Positions 1 to 6,193 of a stretch of 13,013 nt of DNA are shown here, piece after piece. The notes beneath the pieces are model-generated. The model did no database searches, was not told the origin of the DNA, and saw nothing but the letters and a program-made list of their open reading frames with translations. Each line of letters starts with the position of its first letter. The first letter of the stretch is position 1. The position numbers and the translations under genes are program-made. The DNA is from Bacteriovoracaceae bacterium (GTDB lineage: Bacteria; Bdellovibrionota; Bacteriovoracia; Bacteriovoracales; Bacteriovoracaceae). The stretch lies in contig JAGLCH010000303.1 in NCBI GenBank assembly GCA_023146355.1, positions 1-13,013 on the forward strand. The letters are read 5' to 3'.

Positions 1-788
1 ACTGCCATTACCGCCATGCCCATCACTAGTCCCCATATAGACCAGTGGTGCTCACCATACTCTTGTGCTGCAGGCAAAAGTTCATCAAGTGAGATATAAA
101 CCATAATTCCTGCGACTGAAGAAAATATCATACCAAACACGACATCATTCATAAATGACTTCACAATAAAGAAGCCTATTAGTGCGCCAAGCGGTTCGGC
201 AAGACCAGAAAGAGAAGAATAGATAAATGCTTTTTTTCTACTACCTGTCGCCTGATAAATTGGAATAGAAACTGAAATCCCCTCGGGAATATTATGAATT
301 GCAATGGCAACAGCAATAGGTATTCCTAACTCAGGACGCTGAAGAGCGGCCATAAAAGTAGCAAGTCCTTCTGGAAAGTTATGGATAAAGATGGCAGCAC
401 CAATGAAAAGTCCCATTCTAAGAAACTTCTTCCGTGCGACCTTGTCCATCATTTTATGGTCATCTACCGAGCGAATCTCATGGGGATTTTCAGCGCCTGG
501 AACCAAAAAATCAATCAAAGCAATAACAGCAACACCACCAAAAAATCCACCGATTGTGGCCCAATGGCCAAGTTGAGGGCCCAGTGCTATTACAAGGCTT
601 TCCTTCGCTTTAACAAAAATTTCAACTAGTGAAACATAAATCATAACCCCTGCTGAAAACCCTAGGGAAACAGAAAGAAATTTGCGCGATGTTTTTTTTG
701 CAAGAAGCGCAATCAAACTTCCAATTGAGGTTGAAAAACCAGCAAAGCATGTAAGTCCAAATGCATACCAAAAATTATCTAAATTCAT
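1..788 (-). CDS. zupT: ZupT-like ZIP family divalent metal transporter (3' end cut by window edge)
   Basis: Inner-membrane ZIP permease, probably importing Zn2+ and other divalent cations. The frame is open from ATG at 788 to the window edge, giving 262 codons; the family is usually about 250-275 aa, so only a few C-terminal residues should be missing. Both metal-binding helix motifs are present: HNFPEG (residues 136-141) and HNIPEG (165-170), followed by the EPLGA segment near 198. The residues around 99-121 form a charged cytoplasmic loop. The start is fixed by AGGAG 5 nt before the ATG; this Shine-Dalgarno overlaps the stop codon of the upstream AEC permease gene, which ends only 8 nt away, so the two are likely co-transcribed and coupled. 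The family is clear from the paired motifs. Metal specificity cannot be read from sequence; ZupT rather than another ZIP subgroup rests on overall length and motif context. Confidence 0.9.
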   Translation of the reverse strand, partial: MNLDNFWYAFGLTCFAGFSTSIGSLIALLAKKTSRKFLSVSLGFSAGVMIYVSLVEIFVKAKESLVIALGPQLGHWATIGGFFGGVAVIALIDFLVPGAENPHEIRSVDDHKMMDKVARKKFLRMGLFIGAAIFIHNFPEGLATFMAALQRPELGIPIAVAIAIHNIPEGISVSIPIYQATGSRKKAFIYSSLSGLAEPLGALIGFFIVKSFMNDVVFGMIFSSVAGIMVYISLDELLPAAQEYGEHHWSIWGLVMGMAVMA

Positions 789-796
789 TAGTTCTC

Positions 797-1744
797 CTAA
801 AGGATTCTCCAAAGAGCAAGCCACAGTGGTAGCATAAATAGACAAACCACGTAGCTAAGAAACATTAGACTACCAACCGCTTTCTCATGTCCTCCATACT
901 TGCGGGTCTGAATAACAAGTGCCGTAGCAGGCGCTGCTGCCGCTTCAATGACTAAGAAGTCGGCCATAAGTGGATTAACCTCTTTCATCTTAAAGTAGTA
1001 AAGTAGGCCAATCATCACGCCAGGAATTATTGCAAAGCGAGTAAATAGCATTTTCAGGCAGTCAGATAACTTTGGCAGTCCATTTAAATAGGAACTTCCC
1101 AAAGTTGCTCCGAGAATAAATGTTGCCACAGGAACAGTTGCAGACCCCAGCAATTCCATTGGCCCCATAAGAATTTGGGGAAGAAAGCGGTCTAAACCAC
1201 TAAAAACAAAAAATATCGCCAGCAAATTGGCAATGAGAGGAGGAGTAATAAACTGCTTGAGCTTCATCTGTGAAGTGTTAGTAACTAAAACCTTACCTAC
1301 ACTCCACAAATAGGGATTCAAAAATAGTGCCATTAAAAATACATAGAGGGCAAATTGATCAAATTGATTTGGATAGATAATCTTTCCAATAGGAAGAACA
1401 AAGAAAGTGCAATTTTGAAATGCAGACAGAGCTAAAAGAAAGCCCTTTTCAGTGGTCTTCCCATATAAAACTTTGGCAACAATAATCCCAAAGGTCACCA
1501 TAAGTATTCCAATGAGAGGAAGGCTCCACCACATTGCAGTTTGATCTGGCCGAAACCCGTTAACAATTTTAGTAAAGCTAAGAGCAGGTAGTAAAACCAC
1601 AACTGTTAGCTGGGATAATCCAGCAATTTGATCAGAACTGATCACTTTCTTTCGCAAAAGAAGTGCTGCAATTCCCATAACTATAAAGATTTGAGAAATC
1701 GCAGAAAACATAGAACCAAATGTAATAAAAAATATACTACTCAT
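797..1744 (-). CDS. AEC (auxin efflux carrier) family permease
   Basis: Polytopic inner-membrane carrier of 315 aa, the usual size for bacterial AEC proteins, with about ten hydrophobic segments in two halves. Family marks include the FQNCTFFVLPIG helix near residues 109-120 (the AEC 'GN.g..G.P' position), SATVPVATFILGATLG in the second half, and the C-terminal EAAAAPATALVI segment. Members export or exchange organic acids such as malate or malonate; the substrate here is unknown. The ATG at 1744 is preceded by GGAG at a long spacing of about 14 nt, and an in-frame stop lies just upstream, so longer starts are excluded. Met12 is an alternative that would better match the usual short N-terminus but has no clear ribosome site. 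It is first in a two-gene unit with the ZupT-like gene and diverges from the L,D-transpeptidase gene. Confidence 0.85.
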   Translation of the reverse strand: MSSIFFITFGSMFSAISQIFIVMGIAALLLRKKVISSDQIAGLSQLTVVVLLPALSFTKIVNGFRPDQTAMWWSLPLIGILMVTFGIIVAKVLYGKTTEKGFLLALSAFQNCTFFVLPIGKIIYPNQFDQFALYVFLMALFLNPYLWSVGKVLVTNTSQMKLKQFITPPLIANLLAIFFVFSGLDRFLPQILMGPMELLGSATVPVATFILGATLGSSYLNGLPKLSDCLKMLFTRFAIIPGVMIGLLYYFKMKEVNPLMADFLVIEAAAAPATALVIQTRKYGGHEKAVGSLMFLSYVVCLFMLPLWLALWRIL

Positions 1745-1846
1745 ATACTATGAGTATGCTCCAAAATTCCTCAAATAAGAATAAAAACAGGAGCTGAATT
1801 CAGTATGTAATCTTTTCAAGAATAAGACACCAGTCTCATAACCCGC

Positions 1847-1852
1847 TATATA
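1847..1852 (+). promoter_or_regulatory. Candidate -10 region for the L,D-transpeptidase gene
   Basis: TATATA (or TATAGT two bases on) lies about 30 nt before the start codon at 1882. AAGACA at 1824-1829 sits 17 nt upstream as a weak -35 (4 of 6 consensus bases). Placement suits a short 5' leader, but such hexamers are common in AT-rich DNA, so this is tentative. Confidence 0.3.
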
Positions 1853-1881
1853 GTAAAAATAAACTTAATATGGGGGGAAAT

Positions 1882-2694
1882 ATGATACGAAAATTACTAT
1901 TTACTGCAGTAACATTACTGCTAAGTGCACAGTCTTTTGCTGTTGCTGATTATGCGCACAGTGATCGAAAACTTGAAGAATTAGGACTCACGCCGGTATT
2001 AGGGGCAGAAGCTGGGACTTCACTTCTTCCACAACTACAGTGGTCAAAGAAAAAGACTGAGACCCAACTAGAAGTAGAGCCAGAAGACTATGTAGATATG
2101 GCAAAAGTAGTCATTATTGTAGACAAAGCAGAAAAGGGAACCTCTGATACTGCACAAACACTTTCTTTATACCTAGCAGGTGAAAAACTTTATACCTTTC
2201 CTGTCTCTACAGGAAAAGAGACTAAAGTGTGGAGTTCATCCGGAAAAAGATATAGAGCAACAACACCAATTGGATTCTTTAGACCAACAACAATTTTTAA
2301 GGAATACTACTCATACACATGGGCCGGAGCGCCAATGCCTAATGCCGTATTCTTTAGTGGTGGAACTGCACTTCACGCAACGACTCCGAATCACTTTGAC
2401 GAGATTGGTGAGAGAGACTCAGGCGGATGTGTTCGTATGATGCCAGAGGCAGCTAAAATCGTGAATGAGACAATTCTTAGTACTGGACTTCCGATTTGGA
2501 GACTTGAAGATCAACCTATAAAAGTCAAATCAAAAATACTATTCATGACTATTAAGAAATTCGAAGTTATTCGTAAACAAGTTATAGGCAATACAATTCC
2601 AGTTGCTAAGGTTGATCGCTTTAGTGGGGAATTACTTGAAGAAACTACTGATTCTGTAGATGCAATCATTGTGATTACTGATAGATCAAAATAG
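1882..2694 (+). CDS. Secreted L,D-transpeptidase (YkuD domain)
   Basis: Periplasmic peptidoglycan enzyme that would form or exchange meso-DAP cross-links or attach amino acids or proteins to tetrapeptide stems. The 270-aa protein begins with a signal peptide (residues 1-20, MIRK then a hydrophobic core ending AQSFA). The YkuD domain spans about 75-215, with His165 in ALHATTP and the catalytic Cys183 in SGGCVRM. The family motif is usually S-H-G-C; here Gly replaces the His before GC, as also tolerated in some L,D-transpeptidases. The start at 1882 is preferred over the in-frame ATG at 1870 because GGGGGG (1872-1877) serves as its ribosome site and the signal peptide then starts correctly. An EamA permease gene follows after 37 nt. 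In Bdellovibrio such enzymes remodel predator and prey walls; that role here is inference. Confidence 0.88.
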   Translation: MIRKLLFTAVTLLLSAQSFAVADYAHSDRKLEELGLTPVLGAEAGTSLLPQLQWSKKKTETQLEVEPEDYVDMAKVVIIVDKAEKGTSDTAQTLSLYLAGEKLYTFPVSTGKETKVWSSSGKRYRATTPIGFFRPTTIFKEYYSYTWAGAPMPNAVFFSGGTALHATTPNHFDEIGERDSGGCVRMMPEAAKIVNETILSTGLPIWRLEDQPIKVKSKILFMTIKKFEVIRKQVIGNTIPVAKVDRFSGELLEETTDSVDAIIVITDRSK

Positions 2695-2731
2695 GCATAC
2701 AGTTTAATTCAATATTTCCGAAGAGATAGGC

Positions 2732-3616
2732 ATGACTAAGAAGAATATGATCGCCTATCTCTTATGCGTTACCTACAATATTATTTTTTGCGCCCATTAC
2801 TATTTTGCAAAGATAGTAATGACGTCAGGGGTAAATCCCCTGGCGCTTTCAGCAGCTAGAGGCATCATAGGAGGTATATTCCTCCTTCTTATCTATCGGG
2901 ATTTTTTTAAGCACCTAAATTTAAAGTTAGTCGGAATAATTCTAGTTATCGCTTTTTTTGGTTTTTTTCTCAATCAGTTCTTTTTTCTTCAAGGGGTAAA
3001 GTTAACTTCTCCCCTCAATGCTTCCATTATTATCAATACTATTCCGATTGTTACGACTTTATTCGCCATCATTTTCATGGTGGAAAAGTATCACATTAAA
3101 AAGATAATTGGACCTATGATTGGTTTTGTCTCAGTAATCCTTCTGTCTGGCCTTAACAATAATTTCAGTTTTGGGTCCGGGTCATTAGGAGACTTATATA
3201 TTTTCCTTAACGTATTTTTTTACTCCATTTCTGTAGTCATCGCAAAAAGAATGATGAACGAAGAAGTCCCTTACTATGTCATTCCTATTGGCGTCCTCCT
3301 ATTCGGAGGCCTAATGCATTTAGTTGCCGGCCATAGCTATGCGTACACTCTCAGCGATTTTGCTTTTGCATCTACAATAAACATGATGATTCTAAGCTAT
3401 CAAATCATCATCTCAACTGCTGTTGTATACTTACTAATTTTTGTAACACTAAGAATGCTAAGCCCATCTAAAAGCATGATTTTTGCATACATTCAGCCAA
3501 TAGTTATTGTATTAATAGATCTAGTTTTTTTATCGAAAACACCTTCCCTAGTAGTCCTTCCCATTTTCTTAGGAATTATCTTCAGTGGATATTTGGTGGT
3601 TTCAGCAAAAGAGTAA
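2732..3616 (+). CDS. EamA/DMT superfamily permease
   Basis: Inner-membrane drug/metabolite transporter of 294 aa with about ten hydrophobic helices arranged as two EamA repeats (roughly 8-140 and 150-291), the normal size for the family. Characteristic segments are the N-terminal ALSAARGIIGGIFLLLIYR, the QGVKLTSPLNASIIINTIPI stretch (near 88-107) and, in the second repeat, LSPSKSMIFAYIQPIV (near 243-258). Members export amino acids, nucleosides or other metabolites; the substrate cannot be inferred from sequence. A GAGATAGG tract just before the ATG is a moderate ribosome site. The stop codon sits directly at the 5' edge of a TPP riboswitch that controls the next gene. It is therefore upstream of, and not regulated by, that switch, though read-through transcription into the downstream genes is possible. 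Confidence 0.85.
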   Translation: MTKKNMIAYLLCVTYNIIFCAHYYFAKIVMTSGVNPLALSAARGIIGGIFLLLIYRDFFKHLNLKLVGIILVIAFFGFFLNQFFFLQGVKLTSPLNASIIINTIPIVTTLFAIIFMVEKYHIKKIIGPMIGFVSVILLSGLNNNFSFGSGSLGDLYIFLNVFFYSISVVIAKRMMNEEVPYYVIPIGVLLFGGLMHLVAGHSYAYTLSDFAFASTINMMILSYQIIISTAVVYLLIFVTLRMLSPSKSMIFAYIQPIVIVLIDLVFLSKTPSLVVLPIFLGIIFSGYLVVSAKE

Positions 3617-3696
3617 TCGGGGGAGCTCATAAAATGTGAGCTGAGAGGCCTTATCGCGACCCTTCGAACTTGTCTGGATAATTCCAGAAAAGGAGA
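3617..3696 (+). promoter_or_regulatory. TPP (thiamine pyrophosphate) riboswitch / THI box
   Basis: The gap between the EamA and SSF genes matches the TPP aptamer block by block. GGGGG (3619-3623) is the P2 5' strand. A P3 hairpin is formed by GCTCA (3625-3629) and TGAGC (3637-3641), followed at once by the conserved CTGAGA (3641-3646). ACCCTT (3659-3664) closes P2. GAACTTG (3666-3672) precedes the P5 hairpin TCTGGA-TAAT-TCCAGA (3673-3688), which includes the hallmark CTGGATAAT. The 3' strand AGG (3691-3693) can close P4 with CTT (3669-3671) through one wobble. No U-tract or separate terminator follows; instead AGGAG (3691-3695) is also the ribosome site of the SSF gene, so control is most likely at translation: TPP binding hides the site and lowers expression. 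Confidence 0.92.
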
Positions 3697-3700
3697 ACTA

Positions 3701-5140
3701 ATGACTTTCAAAAGCGTAATTGATTTTAAAGAGATAATGACCTCACTTGACTGGACAATTTTTGCTCTTGTCTTTGTGGTAACTCTTGGATCAGTAGTTT
3801 ATGGAAACATACTTAAAGCAAAAGATAAAAAGCTACAGCAAGATGAAGAAGCATCATTTCTAGATTTACTGCTCATGGGCAGGCAACTTACTCTTCCAAT
3901 GTTTGTAGCAACACTCGTTGCCACCTGGTATGGCGGAATCTTCGGAGTAACCAAGATTGCCTTTGAGCAAGGGGTCTTTAACTTCGTAACACAAGGAGTA
4001 TTTTGGTATATCTCCTACGTCATCTTCGCACTTTTCATTACAGATCGCGTTGCAAAATATAAAGCAGTAACCCTGCCAGATCTTATAGAGAAAATGTTTG
4101 GGCCAAAATCAGCTAAGCTAACCGCAGTCTTCAATTTCTTTAATGTACTTCCAATCGCCTATGTCATCAGCCTTGGTCTTTTTATTCAAACATTTTTTGG
4201 TGGTTCTCAACTACTTTGTATGCTTCTGGGTGTAGCAGTAGTTATAACCTATACCCTCTACGGCGGGTTTAGAGCAGTTGTCTTTTCAGACCTAATCCAG
4301 TTTTTTGTTATGTGTTCTGGTGTTGCCCTTGTTCTATTTTTCTCAGTATCCACATTTGGAGGGCCTGAATTCCTACGACTGAATCTTCCAGAGCAACACT
4401 TTTCCCTTACTGGTGGAGAGAGTATCGCCACTACTTTAGTTTGGGGATTCATTGCTCTATCGACTCTAATTGATCCAAACTTCTACCAAAGAGTATTTGC
4501 AGCAAAAAGTACAAAAGTAGCAAAGAGAGGAATCTATATTTCAACAGGAATTTGGATCATCTTTGATATATGCACTACCGCAGGGGCAATGTACGCTCGG
4601 GCAGTAATTCCAGATACTGCTTCGGATAAGGCCTACTTAGTCTACGCGCTACAGATACTACCTGATGGCGTTAAAGGTTTTGTACTTGCAGGCATTCTCG
4701 CAACAATACTATCAACAATAGACTCATACCTTTTCATTGCAGGAACAACCGTTTCATATGATTTGCTGCCAAAAAAATATCAGAGGAAAGTCTCATTTCA
4801 CCACTTAGGCATTATCATCGTAGGATTTATTGCGGTATTAATGGGAGTTTTATTCGAAGGAAATATTAAGGCAGTTTGGAAAACATTAGGGAGTTATTCT
4901 GCGGCGTGCTTGCTGCTTCCAGTTCTTTATGGATACATCTTCCCCGGAAAGATTAAAGATATGCAATTCGTTTTCTCAAGCATCCTAGGTGTTATAAGTG
5001 TAAGTGTTTGGAGATATATACCAAGGTCGGGCCTTTGGGCCAATATTGATGAACTATATATAGGAATTCTTGCCACCTCCATGGGACTAGCTTTATTTCC
5101 AATTTTTGCTAAACTAAAAACGATGAGAAAAGAGATATGA
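3701..5140 (+). CDS. Sodium:solute symporter (SSF), candidate thiamine or thiamine-precursor transporter
   Basis: Inner-membrane Na+-coupled symporter of 479 aa with about 13 hydrophobic helices, typical for SSF. Family marks: MGR near 59-61 after the first long loop, YGGFRAVVFSDLIQ (187-200, the SSF signature region), DPNFYQRVFAAKS (258-270), and ILSTIDSYLFIAGTTVSYD (336-354), which carries the Ser/Thr residues that usually form the Na+ site. The start at 3701 has AGGAG 5 nt upstream, embedded in the 3' end of a TPP riboswitch. The riboswitch is the main clue to substrate: repression by TPP fits uptake of thiamine, its phosphates, or the pyrimidine/thiazole moieties. Comparative genomics has proposed THI-box-controlled SSF transporters (ThiV), but membership cannot be tested here. 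The stop overlaps the ridA start (ATGA), indicating coupling. Confidence 0.9.
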   Translation: MTFKSVIDFKEIMTSLDWTIFALVFVVTLGSVVYGNILKAKDKKLQQDEEASFLDLLLMGRQLTLPMFVATLVATWYGGIFGVTKIAFEQGVFNFVTQGVFWYISYVIFALFITDRVAKYKAVTLPDLIEKMFGPKSAKLTAVFNFFNVLPIAYVISLGLFIQTFFGGSQLLCMLLGVAVVITYTLYGGFRAVVFSDLIQFFVMCSGVALVLFFSVSTFGGPEFLRLNLPEQHFSLTGGESIATTLVWGFIALSTLIDPNFYQRVFAAKSTKVAKRGIYISTGIWIIFDICTTAGAMYARAVIPDTASDKAYLVYALQILPDGVKGFVLAGILATILSTIDSYLFIAGTTVSYDLLPKKYQRKVSFHHLGIIIVGFIAVLMGVLFEGNIKAVWKTLGSYSAACLLLPVLYGYIFPGKIKDMQFVFSSILGVISVSVWRYIPRSGLWANIDELYIGILATSMGLALFPIFAKLKTMRKEI

Positions 5141-5514
5141 CCAAAAAAATCATAGAAACAGATAGTGCCCCTAAAGCAGTAGGAACTTACTCTCAGGGAG
5201 TAAAGTACGGTGATACCTACTATTTTTCAGGCATACTAGGGATAGATCCAAGAACCTCCCTACTGAAGGAAAACCTTCAAGAACAACTATTACAGATAAT
5301 GACAAATATAGATCAAATACTTAAGTCTCAAAAACTTTCCAGAGAGAACATTATCAAGACAACAATCTTCATGACTGATCTAGGCCAATTTTCTAGAGTG
5401 AACGAAGCATATAAAGATTTTTTTAGCGCGCCCTACCCTGCGAGAAGTTGTATAGAAGCTTCGCGCCTCCCAAAGGATGCACTAATTGAGATTGAAGTAA
5501 TCGCTGGAGAATAA
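5137..5514 (+). CDS. ridA: RidA (YjgF/YER057c/UK114) family enamine/imine deaminase
   Basis: Small cytosolic protein of 125 aa that, in the RidA subfamily, hydrolyses reactive enamine/imine intermediates such as 2-aminoacrylate to ketoacids and ammonia, protecting PLP enzymes; it usually acts as a trimer. The N-terminal GTYSQG (16-21) and C-terminal PARSCIEASRLPKDALIEIE (101-120) are canonical. Arg103, Cys105 and Glu118 correspond to E. coli RidA Arg105, Cys107 and Glu120, so the active-site residues are kept. The ATG overlaps the SSF stop codon in a 4-nt ATGA, so translation probably depends on that of the riboswitch-controlled symporter. RidA is known to influence thiamine synthesis in Salmonella through effects on phosphoribosylamine formation, which makes the pairing interesting, but a direct function in thiamine handling here is inference. 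Confidence 0.92.
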   Translation: MTKKIIETDSAPKAVGTYSQGVKYGDTYYFSGILGIDPRTSLLKENLQEQLLQIMTNIDQILKSQKLSRENIIKTTIFMTDLGQFSRVNEAYKDFFSAPYPARSCIEASRLPKDALIEIEVIAGE

Positions 5515-5518
5515 TGAG

Positions 5519-6190
5519 ATGAGACAACACTACCACTTTGAAAGTGAGTCGACATTAGAAAGGCTAAGAAAATTTAGCCTAAAAGCATTAATCGCCTTCG
5601 CTATAATTAGTATCGCATACTCCTCAATTTGTATTATATTCATTTATACTTCCAACAAACTCGACAGCACCACAAAAGAACATTTTTATAAAAGAAGTCC
5701 AGACCTTATTGCAGTATTTACAGGTGATAGCGGTAGAATAAAGTTTGCACTCGAGAAATCTAAAGAGTACAAGCAACCAAATGTATTTATTACGGGCGTG
5801 TATTCAAAAAACACTGTGAAAACTATTTTAAAATCACTTAAGATTGAAGAGGCAGAGCTAAATACTAACCACTTTGTACTAGATTACTTAGCACAGAACA
5901 CTCTAGAGAATGTTCTATTCACTCATAGATACCTACAAAAAAGAAAAGACCTTAAATCTATTATGATTGTCTCACATGACTATCATATTCCCCGCATCCG
6001 AATGATTATTAATAAATTTCAAGATGAAAACCAAGACCAACATTTCCATTACACTGGAATTAAAACGGACTATGGAAATTTCCGCAACATAAAACTCCTC
6101 TACAAGGAGGTTTTTAAAATGATTCGCACATATGGCCTTTTAGTACTCTGGGACCCAAGAGCGGAAATGGATGTAGAGGTAGGCCTTTAG
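5519..6190 (+). CDS. DUF218 (YdcF/SanA-like) membrane-anchored protein
   Basis: Protein of 223 aa with one N-terminal membrane segment (about 22-43) and a DUF218 domain thereafter. Visible family motifs are TGDSGR (68-73, the usual 'GG..GR' position), AQNTLEN (125-131) and VSHDYHIPR (151-159). DUF218 proteins include E. coli YdcF, ElyC and SanA; they are linked to envelope integrity, but no agreed reaction is known. The start at 5519 has GGAG at 5505-5508 inside the end of ridA; an ATG overlapping the ridA stop at 5514 is closed after two codons and was rejected. It is the third gene of the riboswitch-led SSF-ridA unit, 4 nt after ridA. Its stop lies 3 nt from that of the convergent rel gene. 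A phosphate-releasing role on imported vitamers would be speculation. Confidence 0.75.
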   Translation: MRQHYHFESESTLERLRKFSLKALIAFAIISIAYSSICIIFIYTSNKLDSTTKEHFYKRSPDLIAVFTGDSGRIKFALEKSKEYKQPNVFITGVYSKNTVKTILKSLKIEEAELNTNHFVLDYLAQNTLENVLFTHRYLQKRKDLKSIMIVSHDYHIPRIRMIINKFQDENQDQHFHYTGIKTDYGNFRNIKLLYKEVFKMIRTYGLLVLWDPRAEMDVEVGL

Positions 6191-6193
6191 GAC

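Noticed and set aside
391..629. Plus-strand open frames at 381-629 and 391-576
   Set aside because: They lie opposite the ZupT-like gene, whose HNFPEG/HNIPEG motifs and length fix the coding strand.
786..798. AGGAGAACTAATG is identical at the zupT start and the SSF start (3691-3703)
   Set aside because: Most likely two strong ribosome sites converging on the same sequence; the zupT leader lacks the other TPP aptamer blocks, so it is not a second riboswitch.
1794..1803. CTGAATTCAG palindrome, preceded by AGGAG and followed by an ATG-TAA start-stop
   Set aside because: A single 10-bp palindrome in an AT-rich promoter region; the two-codon frame has no support beyond chance.
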